Source: Protostelium mycophagum (lineage: Eukaryota; Evosea; Variosea; Protosteliida; Protosteliaceae). From it: a DNA stretch of 35,314 nucleotides. Location of the stretch: contig MZNV01001849.1 of assembly GCA_002081555.1 (NCBI GenBank), positions 1 to 35,314 of the forward strand. The letters are read 5' to 3'. This document shows positions 9,936-23,596 of this stretch, in pieces. Both the position numbers and the translations under genes were made by a program. The notes beneath the pieces are model-generated. The model did not search any database, was not told where the DNA came from, and saw only the letters and a list, made by a program, of their open reading frames with translations. Numbering within the stretch: position 1 is the first letter of the stretch; the number at the start of each line of letters is the position of its first letter.

Positions 9936-10369
9936 TGCTTTCCACCATTACTTTAGATCTCAGTCGTTCGACTCTGAACAAGTGTGGTTTGAGCATGGTC
10001 ACGTGATATCTCTCTACACCTCATTTGTATTTTATTGAATTTCTGCAGCTTTTTTGTCGTGAAAGCGTCTACCGTTTTCCTCCGTTCTCTGGTGCCTTGC
10101 TGTGAGCTGGCAATCAGCGTCATATCGTCGGCATAACCGCCCACCTTGAATTTGGAGTTAGTGATGATATATGACACGACAAAGCGGCCACCACTGGAGG
10201 CAATGACAAAGGAAATGTACTTTCTTGTCGTGGAGTATTAAATAACATGTCTGAGTTTAGTTGTGCAAAGCCCACAAAGTACATGCCAATTGAAATTTGG
10301 GGTTGTAGATTGAGATTGTTCCGTTGATCTGTGACAGCCCCGTCATAATTCGCATCTCCACACCAATCA
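9936..10369. promoter_or_regulatory. Divergent region between the CHY gene and a membrane-protein gene
   Basis: A 434-base gap between the minus-strand CHY start and the plus-strand membrane gene. It presumably holds both promoters. Minus-strand frames at 10177-9953 and 10442-10257 are open and could be joined by an intron, but they overlap the start of the plus gene and have no recognised domain. A plus-strand segment after GGGGTTGTAG near 10310 is also open (IEIVPLICDSPVIIRISTP), so the membrane gene may have an extra 5' exon. Confidence 0.3.
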
Positions 10370-10877
10370 ATGAGACGACAATTGCTTGGGTCCCCACTCC
10401 CTTCTTCTCCAAAGCATCTATATATTTATGGCTGGATACCACTTATCGTCTGCTTCAGTGATCTAGCGGCGATGATTATCTTTGGATTTCTCGATACGTA
10501 CCCCACGATTGGTGCCATCACTGTTTCAATCGTCTTCTCAGTCGTCATCGTTTTACTGCTGACGAGATCACTTCGCCATCACGTGCCGGTATGACACTCT
10601 GATACATTTTTGACATCCTAATCTTCTTCAGCTTCACAGTGGCATTTACATTCTGCTATTCACATCGTTCATAATTCTTCTTGCTGCTCCTATTGCAACA
10701 TTCATCGCTTGGACAATACGATTTGGAAATGATGAGGATCATATGAAGCGATATGGGCTGTATCATGGTGTTGGTGCTGGCATGTCCATTTTGTATCTAC
10801 TCTCAAATTTTTTGTGGTGGTTTCAGATCAAGAGCTACAGAGAGGGACAAACTTTTAGATATTACGGACTTGATTAA
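10370..10877 (+). CDS. Small multi-pass membrane protein
   Basis: Exons 10370-10588 and 10632-10877 give about 154 residues. The protein has roughly four hydrophobic helices: YGWIPLIVCFSDLAAMIIFG, AITVSIVFSVVIVLLL, YILLFTSFIILLAAPIATFI and GMSILYLLSNFLWWF, with a short charged loop (RFGNDEDHMKRYG) before the last. No family is recognised. The 43-nt intron keeps phase 0. AATAAA follows at about 10905. The 5' end is uncertain because an in-phase upstream exon cannot be excluded; the assigned ATG lies only 14 codons before the first helix. Confidence 0.6.
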
Positions 10878-11320
10878 TTATTAATGAAAGAGGAATGAAA
10901 CACAAAATAAAGAGGATGGCACCAAAAATTCATTTTGTGTTGTCTTTGTCAAAGACGAAATCACCTGCACATTATTCCTCTTTCTGTGTGTACATTCTTC
11001 TGATGAAGACGAAATGATTGTTATTGTTCAGTTCTGCTGCTCAGAGTCCCATTCATGACCCCACCGCTGTACACTCAACATCCTGTTCCCTGCCAATTCT
11101 TAACGTAAATCATGTGCGGTTGTTACGGTGACTTTTATTACGAACGGAGATCTTTTGGAAAGGGGGCTGTTTTCCCGAAAACAACTTTGTTGTGGATTTC
11201 AATCATTCACTCTACATAATCATCGGACGCAGCACCCTTGAGAGGGCTTGACGTCTAATTTGTTCATATAAAAACTCTTGGAAGTTGATGACATAGCGAA
11301 GACAAGGTATCGTGTGAAAG
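10878..11320. other. Intergenic, no supported gene
   Basis: Contains the poly(A) region of the membrane gene and the upstream region of the RS-like gene. A 35-codon open frame at 11112-11219 starting MCGCYGDFYYERR has no other support. I see no RNA gene. Confidence 0.45.
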
Positions 11321-12540
11321 ATGAGCACAGAAGGTGAGCACAGTTCTTTAAAGGCATCTTGTATCTTGTACCTTCAAAATCAGATTCATCTCCCACCCGC
11401 TTCATACAGAAATGGTGATTGATATTGATTTGCCCAGTATTGGAAAATAAAAGATCGAATGGCGGTGGCGACATGAAATCAACGTCTTCGCCAAATAGAA
11501 CAGAGAACAGACACCCAAATACACAACGAGCAGGGAGCCGTCCTAATGATAGAAACAATAGTCGAGACTCTAGGGATCGAGACAGAGACAGCCGAGACAG
11601 AGAACGCGATAGAAGGTCTGCTTTTCAAGTCTTCGAACTCAAAAATGTCATATCATTTTTATTTGTTTTATTCATCTTGGAAATCATTCTTTTCCATGGA
11701 ACTGCACCCACCAAGACAAGACACAACGTTCTCAAAGAGGGAGGATGAGAACTACACAACACGGCCGATTGACGACGCCCTGTCATCCTTTTGTCCTCTT
11801 AAGCTCGGAGCCATCGCCGATGTCAAAGACAACCGATACCAACACGATCAACTGCGCAGAAGAGCTGCTGTGCTCTCTATAATTCTATTGTCTTAAAGTC
11901 CGCTTGTATCATCGGACCAAATCTTTGAGACCTAAAAGTTTTTCTCCAGACCCATCCTCTCATCCGAATAAAACTGACTCGTTGTAGTGGCAGCAGAGAC
12001 AGTTCTAATTATAGAAACGACAGAAGATCGCCTGAGAGAAACCGGAGCGGTAGTGGCGACAGAAACAGCGGCAGAAATAATAACAAAAGTAATGATAGAG
12101 GCAATGATCGTAACAATGATCGTAACAATGATCGTAACAATGATCGGAATAATGATCGGAATAATGACCGGAGTAATCGGTCAGAGGACCAACATAGAGG
12201 TGTAGATGAGAGGAGGGACAGGAGGGATGACAGAGAGTGTGAGTTTTCCCCGAAATTTCCTCGAAATTTCCCGATCTCTTCTGATTTTTCGCAGCAGACA
12301 ATAAGAGGAGGAGAACGGACAGCAATGTGAGATTTCATTATTGATCTGTAAATAGATTTCCTTACCGTGAATCAGTACGGTAACCGACGAGATTCCAATC
12401 ATTCCACCCCGGTTGCCCACGAGAGGGTCACACCCGCTTCGTATTCTGATGAAACTCCAAAAATAGACCCGAGTCCTGGGTGGTACGACAGTGGCAGGTA
12501 TGACGTCATCACCTGTCAGAGTCTCATGATGTCACCATGA
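11321..12540 (+). CDS. Arg/Asp/Asn-rich RS-like protein
   Basis: Proposed exons 11321-11333, 11438-11615, 11988-12238, 12295-12326, 12376-12540, in phase, about 212 residues. The first exon is only 13 nt. The centre is low-complexity: SRDSRDRDRDSRDRERDR, then RNDRRSPERNRSGSG, then six NNDR repeats, then DERRDRRDDRE, and a basic KRRRTDSN. Such RS/RD-type tails are typical of nuclear RNA-processing proteins, but no folded domain is visible, so the role is inferred only from composition. The 372-nt third intron is long for this genome and holds its own open frame. The C-terminus is uncertain: a GTATGA donor near 12499 could splice to a later exon at 12573. Confidence 0.6.
12103..12174 (+). repeat. 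Six 12-bp tandem repeats coding NDRN
   Basis: Units AATGATCGTAAC (three exact) then AATGATCGGAAT (two) and AATGACCGGAGT, in frame in the RS-like gene, encoding repeated Asn-Asp-Arg-Asn. Confidence 0.92.
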
Positions 12541-12608
12541 CATGTGTCATATTTATGCATTGTTATGTAGCACAAAGAAACCGCAAAAATGTCAAATTAA
12601 ATTGAAAA

Positions 12609-12652
12609 TGAGCAGCGAGAGGCAGAGCGACAGTTCAAATCACAAAGCAAAG
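12609..12652 (+). CDS. Possible first exon of the following gene
   Basis: ATG at 12609 opens MSSERQSDSSNHKA and meets a strong GTGAGTAC donor at 12653. It may be the start of the gene whose later exons begin at 12945. The phase does not match the first supported acceptor there, so an intermediate exon must exist or the assignment is wrong. It could instead belong to the end of the RS-like gene. Confidence 0.2.
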
Positions 12653-12944
12653 TGAGTACGCTTCTTAACGCACATTTCACGTTAAGTTGACGTGATCCTC
12701 CCACAATCTGTCGTATCTCTGGACAACTCGGTGGGCGGTGCTTACCGTGGATTTAATTTTTTTAATTAAATTTTTTTATTTTTGAAATTTCGGATTATTA
12801 TATGACTCTGTCAGACCCTCATACGCGTTAATAAATGCGGTTATTACCGCGAAAATTACCCTCGTTTGTTGGATCAGCAAAATCAGAATGTCCGAGAAAT
12901 TCACCTCACATCTCCATCTTGACAGATCTATCATTTTTTGACAG

Positions 12945-13812
12945 CTGTCAGATTCTGCAGATTTCACGATCTCGATAGATGACGGACAATCCAATTTTTG
13001 GCCCGCCTGGTTGGACCCAGACGGAAAAATCGCGAAGAATTCTCCCGGATTTTTCCGGGAGTCCATTGACGCCCTCCGCCGGGAATCGGATAAGAAAAAA
13101 ATCGCGGAACAGAAGATATCCGAAGAAATGACAAAAAAAGCTATGGTAATTTTTTTAAATTTTTGGAAATTTTTTCGAATTTTTTTGAAATTATTTCGAA
13201 TTTTTTTTGAATTTTCCACTGGACGGACAAAACTTTCTTCCGAAAAAATCTTGAATGGAAGAGATCTTCTTCGCGGTGAATTTCTCACAATTCCAGGAAC
13301 AAAAAACACCACCTTTTGACACCCGTCAAATGAGATCCTCCATGGCCATACGGGTTGCTGACGGCTGGACACGTCATAAAGGGGTGACAAAAAAAGCTAT
13401 GGTAATTTTTTTAAATTTTTGGAAATTTTTTCGAATTTTTTTGAAATTATTTCGAATTTTTTTTTGAATTTTCCACTGGACGGACAAAACTTTCTTCCGA
13501 AAAAATCTTGAATGGAAGAGATCTTCTTCGCGGTTGTAACCGTGATTTTTAACGTGATAGTTTTTATTCTGTACAACGCATTTAATATCCTCGTTGTAGA
13601 TCGATACTTGGGTGATGATCTCACAATTCCAGGAACAAAAAACACCACCTTTTGACACCCGTCAAATGAGATCCTCCATGGCCATACGGGTTGCTGACGG
13701 CTGGACACGTCATAAAGGGGGGGACAGGAAACCCCATATCTCTTGGAAAGTTCTGGAGGAGCCGATTCCAAGCGACCCGAGAAGAGCGAACTCGTTTTAC
13801 GTGCTGCGGTGA
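12945..13812 (+). CDS. Unknown protein with duplicated exon (5' end unresolved)
   Basis: Supported exons are 12945-13145, 13297-13401 and 13633-13812. The first encodes SNFWPAWLDPDGKIAKNSPG then a charged helix (DALRRESDKKKIAEQKISEE). The second and third begin with the same 30-odd residues (EQKTPPFDTRQMRSSMAIRV, then ADGWTRHKG), and the third ends HISWKVLEEPIPSDPRRANS-FYVLR. The duplication covers intron plus exon. No family is recognised. An in-frame stop just before 12945 means a 5' exon is required; I could not find one with matching phase. Confidence 0.55.
13129..13720 (+). repeat. Tandem duplication of an intron-exon unit
   Basis: Copy 1 is 13129-13384 (256 bp) and copy 2 is 13385-13720 (336 bp). 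They are nearly identical through coding and intron sequence, including a long T-rich tract. Copy 2 has one extra T in that tract and about 79 extra bases in the intron, replacing six bases (GAATTT) of copy 1. That block contains GTAACCGTGA and CGTTGTAGA. Confidence 0.92.
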
Positions 13813-13860
13813 ATAAAACTAGATCCCCGAAAATTTTAGTGTTTCACTAAAATTCTGGAT

Positions 13861-14309
13861 TTCGTGAACTCTGGAACGCCAAAATAAATGCTAAAATGAC
13901 AGCTGCGATGGAAAACTCGCATGTTGAACTTCCTCTAATTTTGCCCTGAACAGGTGCATTGAGTCTGGAGGACTCTACTCCTCCGTCTGATGAAGGTCAA
14001 TCTGGTGCCATTCTCACATCAGACGACGTTGTTATCGTCCTTTGTCTATATTGAGAACGAGCACTCTAGTGTGCTGCTTGCAATAAATTTTGTGAAGTGA
14101 TGATTCGTTTCCCTCAAGGCAACTGTAAGGTGAGCAGCAAATGAATCATGAGGAACAATGACTGTCTGTCTTCCATTTTAAACAAAGCAGCAAAGTCCTC
14201 TAGACACAGGGCTTTTGTTAGAGACAAAATTAGAGGAAGTTTGAACACACCGGTTTTCTATTGCAGCTGTCATTTTAGCATTTATTTTAGCGTTCCAGAG
14301 TTCACAAAA
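13861..14309. mobile_element. Foldback / MITE-like DNA element with ~115-bp inverted arms
   Basis: The left arm (13861-13976) and right arm (14194-14309) are imperfect inverted repeats. The outer 45 bases match almost perfectly (GTGAACTCTGGAACG and the following AAAATAAATGCTAAAATGAC in both). The spacer of about 217 bp has no open frame of note. No coding capacity is seen, so it is a non-autonomous element. I could not identify a target-site duplication. It fills most of the 780-base gap between the duplicated-exon gene and Rab7. Confidence 0.75.
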
Positions 14310-14433
14310 AGGAGAACACTTGGCACACAAAAGCTTACAAATGTTTTGCAGAGAATTTACAAACTGATCTCAGAAGGCAAGCATTCAGTGTGTGGTGTAG
14401 ATAAATGCACTGTAATGCCCTCTTTTCATATGA

Positions 14434-15455
<1,022 letters not shown>

Positions 15456-15993
15456 ACTCATATAATCTTAAGAAATTAAAAAAACGAAGAGATGTTCATT
15501 TCTAAAAAGAATATTCAAATCACTCCGATTCAAAAATCCTCCCCACTAGAAAAATATCAAATTGCACAAAATAGGCTCAGGTGGAAACGTGAAAAAATTT
15601 GCAGGCAAAGCAAATTGACTATTCTCTTTGATTTATTAATGATGAAAACTTCAGAAGTTGGATCGGGTGTCATTCGAGCGCATTGAGGGTCTTGTACACA
15701 TTTATTTCTTTTAGGCCATTTTCTCAATTTCACAAACACTGGAATGATAACCTCGTTTGAACGAGTTTTCCATCGGCCGCAAACGCTGTCATTTAACCCT
15801 TAAAACCCCGGTTCGCGACTGACTCCCGCACAAATCGCAAATGTCGACGGCAGCCGTTCTGCCCGGTCCAACTGATTGTGCCTCTTCGAGAAATGGCTTT
15901 GCGCGACATTCTAAAAAACAATAAAGACAGCACACGGGGTTTTAAGGTTTAGACACCCGCTCTCAGACCACAATCGTCAAACAAAAAGGTCAA
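15456..15993. other. Intergenic with a GC-rich block bounded by inverted repeats
   Basis: Between Rab7 and tRNA-His. At 15795-15810 the word AACCCTTAAAACCCCG occurs and its inverse CGGGGTTTTAAGGTT is at 15935-15949, enclosing about 125 bp that is much richer in G and C than its surroundings and can form internal stems (for example around GGCAGCCGTTCTGCC). A near-perfect palindrome CTCGTTTGAACGAG is at about 15752. It may be a structured RNA or a small inverted-repeat element. No protein frame is supported. Confidence 0.45.
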
Positions 15994-16064
15994 TGCCCGC
16001 GGGCGGAATCGAACCGCCGTCGTCAGAGCCACAATCTGAAGTGCTACCACTATACCACGCGAGC
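15994..16064 (-). tRNA. tRNA-His (anticodon GTG)
   Basis: On the minus strand the acceptor GCTCGCG pairs with CGCGGGC, the anticodon stem TCAGA/TCTGA encloses TTGTGGC giving GTG, and the T arm has GGCGGTTCGATTCCGCC. No intron. The discriminator base reads A. Confidence 0.94.
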
Positions 16065-16103
16065 TGACGGATCTTGGAGGTGGTTCAAAACAATTTATCA
16101 AGT

Positions 16104-17794
16104 TCAATAGTATGCGCCCAGAGTTCGGTTAGTGAATTCTTGGAATGATATGCCACTCTCCCATCTTATATTGTCATGGATGTCCATCATGTGTTCGCTT
16201 ACCTTGACGATAATGTGGGGACACCTTTAGGAAGGTATTGAGAGCTACTACCGCTGGTGAGGGCCTCATCACCAGTCTGAGCAGGAGGGTCCATCTTCTC
16301 GTCCCAACCAGGTTCCATGAATACAGCAAAGGTCTCACGGGATATTCCCACAGAATTCTGTCCTGTCGCTCCCCTCACGCAGTGAGGCGTTGCCTTGGTT
16401 TCATATCAATTTCCAGGAACTCCGGTATTGAACTCACTTGCAAGAGTCCACCTGAGTGGATCTGAGCTGTTTCTCCAATTTGAAAGATGAGATCTTCCGA
16501 TTGTACGACCGCTTTCACCAATTTTCCGGAGCGAGAACGAGCATATAATCCGGATTTGGGGTCAGGGTTAGGTACCTGTCTTCCTCAGCACTGAATAAAA
16601 AGTTGAAAAATCTGGACCTCATTTCCATCAGCATCAAGATAGAGCGCAGAAGTGAGTCCTACATGATTCAGAACACTCATATCTACTTTGAATTTCTCAG
16701 AATTTCGTAATTGTCTAGAAATAAGGTGCAGACGAACTACAACGAACCAGTGAGTGAACCGTGGTCGTTATGCCAACCACACCAACTAGACATGAATTCT
16801 TCCTCTGAGACATGTGCGTTCTCCATCTTCGCCGCTGCTTCCTGCAAATATTACTTCTATTGTCCTCCCGCCATTTTTTAAAATTAAATATCCCGCCAAA
16901 ACTCACCTTCGAGAGGGGAAAATAATGGAGCAGGCGAGCTTTTGCAGTTCTAGACTCTTCCAGAATTTTTGAGATGCGGTTGGGGATGTAGTTGGGATTT
17001 TTCTTGGAGATATAGGCGTCACAATGCTTTGAGAGCAACACACCCACCTTCGAAACATTAAAAACCCAAAAAGAAATATTTTTAAAGAACACTTTCGTTG
17101 CGGCTCTGCCACATGTGTAACATAGCGTTAATCCCAGCGAATAACAGCAATACGGATCGTTCTGATGCAATAAAGAATCTTTCCCTTCGAAATAAACCTA
17201 AAAAATTTGATACCTTAACAATCAATGTTCCAAGGTCTTTGAAGGCATATTCTAACTCTGGAAGTTCCTGCTTAGGCCATATATTGGGGTGGGCAAAGGA
17301 GGGATACTTTTTTATTATTTCCTCGTCTTCAAAAGGAACATCATAAACAGGGTTGTTGTAGTATGAGCCCTGTAATGTATCATTATGATGAGAAGATTAT
17401 ACCGGATCCATAGATCTTGATGATCATGATAGAGGCAGAGACTATGAAGTTACCTTGGAGTAATCAGGTTTCCCTTCCAATTTCTCCTTGCCGTGGCTCC
17501 ATCCGAAGCTGAAAGTGCTGGGCGCGTGAACCATCTTTTCTTTCACCTCATCTGGCAGTGCGGCGAATCTAAAAAATTAGTGTATTCATACATATACGGC
17601 AGTAACACTCACTTTCTTGACAATGGCAAGAGGTTCTTTCTCTTGGCAGGAAATTCGGGGACACCTCTGACTGCAAGAATTCCAATACCTCCAGGTCCAT
17701 ATGCCTTCTCAATTCTCTCCGATAGATTACAATTAGAATCCAGCAACTCGTGGTAGTGGATTACGATGACCTCCTCTGCGGTGGTTTGAGTCAT
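16104..17794 (-). CDS. Isopenicillin-N-synthase-like Fe(II)/2OG oxygenase family protein
   Basis: Nine exons (17794-17613, 17568-17454, 17369-17214, 17047-16907, 16841-16748, 16658-16618, 16575-16438, 16393-16203, 16164-16104) join in phase to 372 residues. The sequence follows an uncharacterised plant and algal oxygenase-like family: YGPGGIGILAVRGVPEFPAK, FGWSHGKEKLEGKPDYSKGS, PNIWPKQELPELE, SSWCGWHNDHGSLTGL, VPNPDPKSGLYARSRSGK, IFQIGETAQIHSGGLLQATP, HCVRG, RETFAVFMEPGWD, and a C-terminal WESGISFQEFTNRTLGAYY. The HxD pair (HND) and the later His in ATPHCVRG would bind Fe(II). Substrate unknown; probably cytosolic. The last exon was confirmed by the family's conserved YY end. Intron 17213-17048 is unusually long. 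Divergent from CFAP91. Confidence 0.9.
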
Positions 17795-18042
17795 TGCAAC
17801 CAAACAACAACCCTCGTTTCTGGCAGAAAAGCAGATTTACAACTCTTCTTAGGGAAATTCACTTTTATCAACAATATTGGATGCGTTTCTTTCAGACTGT
17901 CGTTCATCTTGAGTTGCGACAAAGACTCAGCACCTCTTCTTGTCGTTTTACAAAATTTGAATTATTGTTTGCATGTTTGTTACTCATGCTCCAAAAAAAG
18001 AACATCAACGGAAGAAATTTACAACACATCACAAGCAACATC
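17795..18042. promoter_or_regulatory. Bidirectional promoter region, oxygenase and CFAP91
   Basis: Only 248 bp separate the start codons of these divergent genes. The CFAP91 frame is open upstream of its ATG to 17794, but the first ATG in good position is 18043. No specific site was recognised. Confidence 0.5.
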
Positions 18043-20346
18043 ATGAGCCGTTCGCAGGCGGTGACTAGGAATGCTCCAGTCCACCAATTGCAATGGATGA
18101 ATCAACGAACGAATTCATCAGAGTCCTTTGAGCGAAACACAGCCGACATTTTAAGGTTGAGTCACTCAGCACCAAGCTCAAATGGAGGATTGAACAGTTC
18201 GCCGCCATTGTTTCAAAAGAATCCTTTGGCTCCTATCAGAGGAAGTGTGAGATTTGGAGAAGAGGTGATGAGATCACCAGTTTGCAATGTATGACATCTC
18301 CAGTATGTCGGACCGAAAGAAGGCATGGTAGATGTAGAAATACAGACAATGTATAGAGAAAGTGAAGCTCAGACACTACCCTGGGCACCGAAATATGTAA
18401 TCAGAGAGGGATCCTCTGCGAAGCCAGAATTAATTACTCTGGGGGAGTTAGGAATCAGCTTAGGTAGGTGACATCGCTGGAGATGTTGCGTGATGAGGAT
18501 ATACTTCGCACGGTCTGAGTGATTGTGCAGGAAAAGGAAACACCTTAACAAGGGAACAATTCACACAAATCGAAAGAGCGAGACAGCGCAGGAGATTTGA
18601 GGCTTCTTTGCCTCCATTGGTCGATCAAGCATCGATGGAGATCAGACAACAGATGATGGAGGAGCAAGAGAAATTGGAATTTAGTTGGAAAGAACAGGAG
18701 CTGAAAAAGTGATTTGAAATTAATATAATTTTTCTGACGCATGTTAGACGTCAAGCTGGAACATTAGACACTTTCAAGATGGACATTGCTACAGAAGAAA
18801 TTTTGAGAGAGACACATTCTCATTCTATAGCAGAAAGCATCGTGAATCGGTCAGCCAAACAAAGGGACGAAAAGATCGCGTCGATTAATGCGGACAGAGC
18901 ACATGGTGATAATTTATTTTTAATTATACATTCTCATTCAACAAAGCCATGCGTATGAACGCCAAAGATAGAGAGAATGTAGAAGGAAAAAGAAAGAAGA
19001 AGAATATCATCCAAGATTTTGCAAACTACAATTCTGAGGTGAGATGACCACCATAATTTTATTAAAAAATAATCAGATGTACGCACCCCAAACACGACAA
19101 GGAAGGAAGCACGAAGCAACAATCATCATTGATATCAGACCTCCGAGCCTGAAGACAATCGATGGGATTGAGGCATTAGAGAACAAAATCATCGATCAGG
19201 CGGCTAGATCGGGGTCCATGTCACCGTCATCAAAGCGAACCACGTTGACAGCAGTGCAACGAAAGGATGCAATTATGACCGAGCATCTCGTAAAATTGAA
19301 CGATACCATAAAAGGGGTGGATAAGACCCCCAAAGACACTGGATTACCTTCAGTTGCACAACGCATTGAGAAGCCCCCACCGAGGCCACCCACTCCCACT
19401 ATCGAGCCGCCGTAAGTACATTTCCAATCTATTTTAGGGCAAAATTTATCATTTTTTGCCAAGAGTGCAGAACTCTTACTCTCTACAGGCGCGAGGATGA
19501 AAGCAAGCTGTCTGCGCTCATCCTGTTGCAGAGCATCGTAAGGGGTAGAGCCATTCAGAATATGATGTTTGAGGGAAGGGCAAGGAGAAGAGAACTCATA
19601 GATGAGCTGAAATCCGACGAAAATTTCACTGATGTGGAAGAGAAGAGATCACGAGATAAGATGACAAGGCCGAATATGATGTACAGTTCCTCAGGTCTAC
19701 AAGATCCCCTACCAAGCGACGATGAATACAAGGCGAAGGTAATAATTATCCATGAATTTCTATGGAGCCTCTAAATACCCAAGGTTGTTAATTCGATCTA
19801 TGACAATATCATTGCGGGCATGGTGGGACAGAGTCTGGATTTCCTCTCAAAGGAGCTGATCAGAACACGAGAGATGCAAAAGATAGAAAGAATGGTGGAA
19901 CTTGCCGAGCAGACAAGAAGAGCCAAAGAAGCAGAAGAAACAAGGAAGAGAAAGGCAGAACAGCACCAACGCGAGATGGAAGACGAAGTCTACGCTCAGG
20001 TATGTTTTGCGGTATCTATGATTGTGTCAAGATATAATTATAACAGGTCTTGGCTGTGCATCAGAAGACGGCACACACGTACATAGAGTCCGCAATCCAA
20101 CAGGCCACCCAAGCGATCCGACACAAAGAACATCTTCAACAACTACAACACGCCAAAGAAGAGGAAGAGAAGATCGCGGCGGCTGATGTATCAGATGAAC
20201 AAGTGATCAATGACGTCATCTTCTCTGTGCTATTCCCAGCAGTAGAGGTAGAATTCAACAAACACAAGACGGATCTTTTTGAGAAGAGATTTGGAAAAGC
20301 TTGCAGCCACGTTCTGCAGGATGTTTTGAAAGGGCTGCCGACATGA
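18043..20346 (+). CDS. CFAP91: CFAP91 (MAATS1/AAT-1), radial-spoke-base ciliary protein
   Basis: Nine exons (18043-18246, 18304-18463, 18531-18708, 18748-18905, 18947-19038, 19077-19411, 19489-19738, 19784-19999, 20047-20346), phase-consistent, 630 residues (animal homologues are near 770). Recognisable blocks: VDVEIQTMYRESEAQTLPWA then PKYVIREG; ERARQRRRFEASLPPL; the IQ-like RGRAIQNMMFEGRARRRELI; LDFLSKELIRTREMQKIERM; EEDEVYAQ-type helix; and a long C-terminal coiled coil. In Chlamydomonas and animals CFAP91 is part of the calmodulin- and spoke-associated complex at the base of radial spokes in motile axonemes. Its presence implies a motile cilium in this organism. A 15-nt alternative for intron 1 is possible but I prefer the 57-nt intron with a GTGAG donor. 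Confidence 0.93.
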
Positions 20347-20505
20347 GCCCACTCTCTAAGAGATGACTGTGAAAAGATGAGAGGTGTCAGATAAATAAAT
20401 CGCCAGAGAATCTGGCTCTCCTTTGATTCTTTTTTATGCTTTATTAAAGCAGTTATTATTCTTGTAACTTTCGAATAAATCTTGTTTTCATGTCTAAAAA
20501 TATCA

Positions 20506-22954
<2,449 letters not shown>

Positions 22955-23045
22955 TTCGATGAGAAATGTCGTGATCTGAAACAACTGGAGTTGTAGAAGG
23001 TAACATTAATGTAACATTTTAATGTTCCCGCGATCTCCAACAAAC

Positions 23046-23290
23046 ATGCTAAATCTGATCCGATTCAAGGAACGAGGGCCCACGCAGCAACAAATAATTC
23101 ACATTAAAAAGCTCGTTGAAATCGTGGTCTTGTTCCATCTGCTCACCTCGGTCAACAGACAAGTGAACCAGTGATGTGGTTGGAATACCAACACAAGGGA
23201 TTGAACGGACAAGTTGAGTCCTCTACAACTGGTCGATTGGATGTAAGGATCCACTTTCACCGAAGATTCTGTTCTGCTGCCCAACTCTAA
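23046..23290 (+). CDS. Possible small two-exon protein (69 aa)
   Basis: Exons 23046-23162 and 23198-23290 join in phase 0 through a 35-nt GT-AG intron. The product would be MLNLIRFKERGPTQQQIIHI-KKLVEIVV... ending CSAAQL. The stop codon overlaps AATAAA, consistent with a compact 3' end. No family recognised. It lies 91 bp from the divergent ATE1 start. Length and lack of homology keep confidence low. Confidence 0.35.
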
Positions 23291-23596
23291 ATAAATACAG
23301 CTTCCAATAATTCACCTGAATATTAGGAGGAGAGGCAAAACACAATGAATAAATTGTCGCGAAGCTTCCACGGTTTGAAGTAAAACCTCCAATTGCGCTG
23401 CGAATTTCGCACCCGCCAAAACACATTTAGGTTTCGTGACAATTTTTGTGGGTTTATGGTGAGAATAGACAATCACCTTGGAGATTTAGGCCATAAGGGA
23501 TTCCTAAGGGACCGTTTCGTTCGAACTCCGTATCTGTGGCGACCCACGGGATGCTACGTTCTCTCTGCATAATTTCTGTAGTGGAACAGAGCAAAG
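23291..23596. other. Intergenic, probable 5' region of the Ser/Thr kinase
   Basis: No open frame with splice support on either strand. It probably carries the kinase promoter and 5' UTR. Confidence 0.4.

Noticed and set aside
9953-10177. Minus-strand frame with VGGYADDMTLIAS, resembling the reverse-transcriptase YADD box
   Set aside because: No other reverse-transcriptase motif lies before or after it, the frame is short, and a splice model without that reading is possible. One four-residue match is not enough.
11112-11219. Small frame MCGCYGDFYYERRS...
   Set aside because: No splice, poly(A) or homology support; a frame of this length is expected by chance.
12005-12338. Minus-strand frames rich in Leu/Ser/Arg and His/Tyr/Asp
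   Set aside because: Antisense shadows of the 12-bp coding repeat in the RS-like gene.
18289-18303. A 15-nt intron in CFAP91
   Set aside because: In-phase, but a 57-nt intron with a better GTGAG donor ends at the same acceptor and fits local intron sizes.
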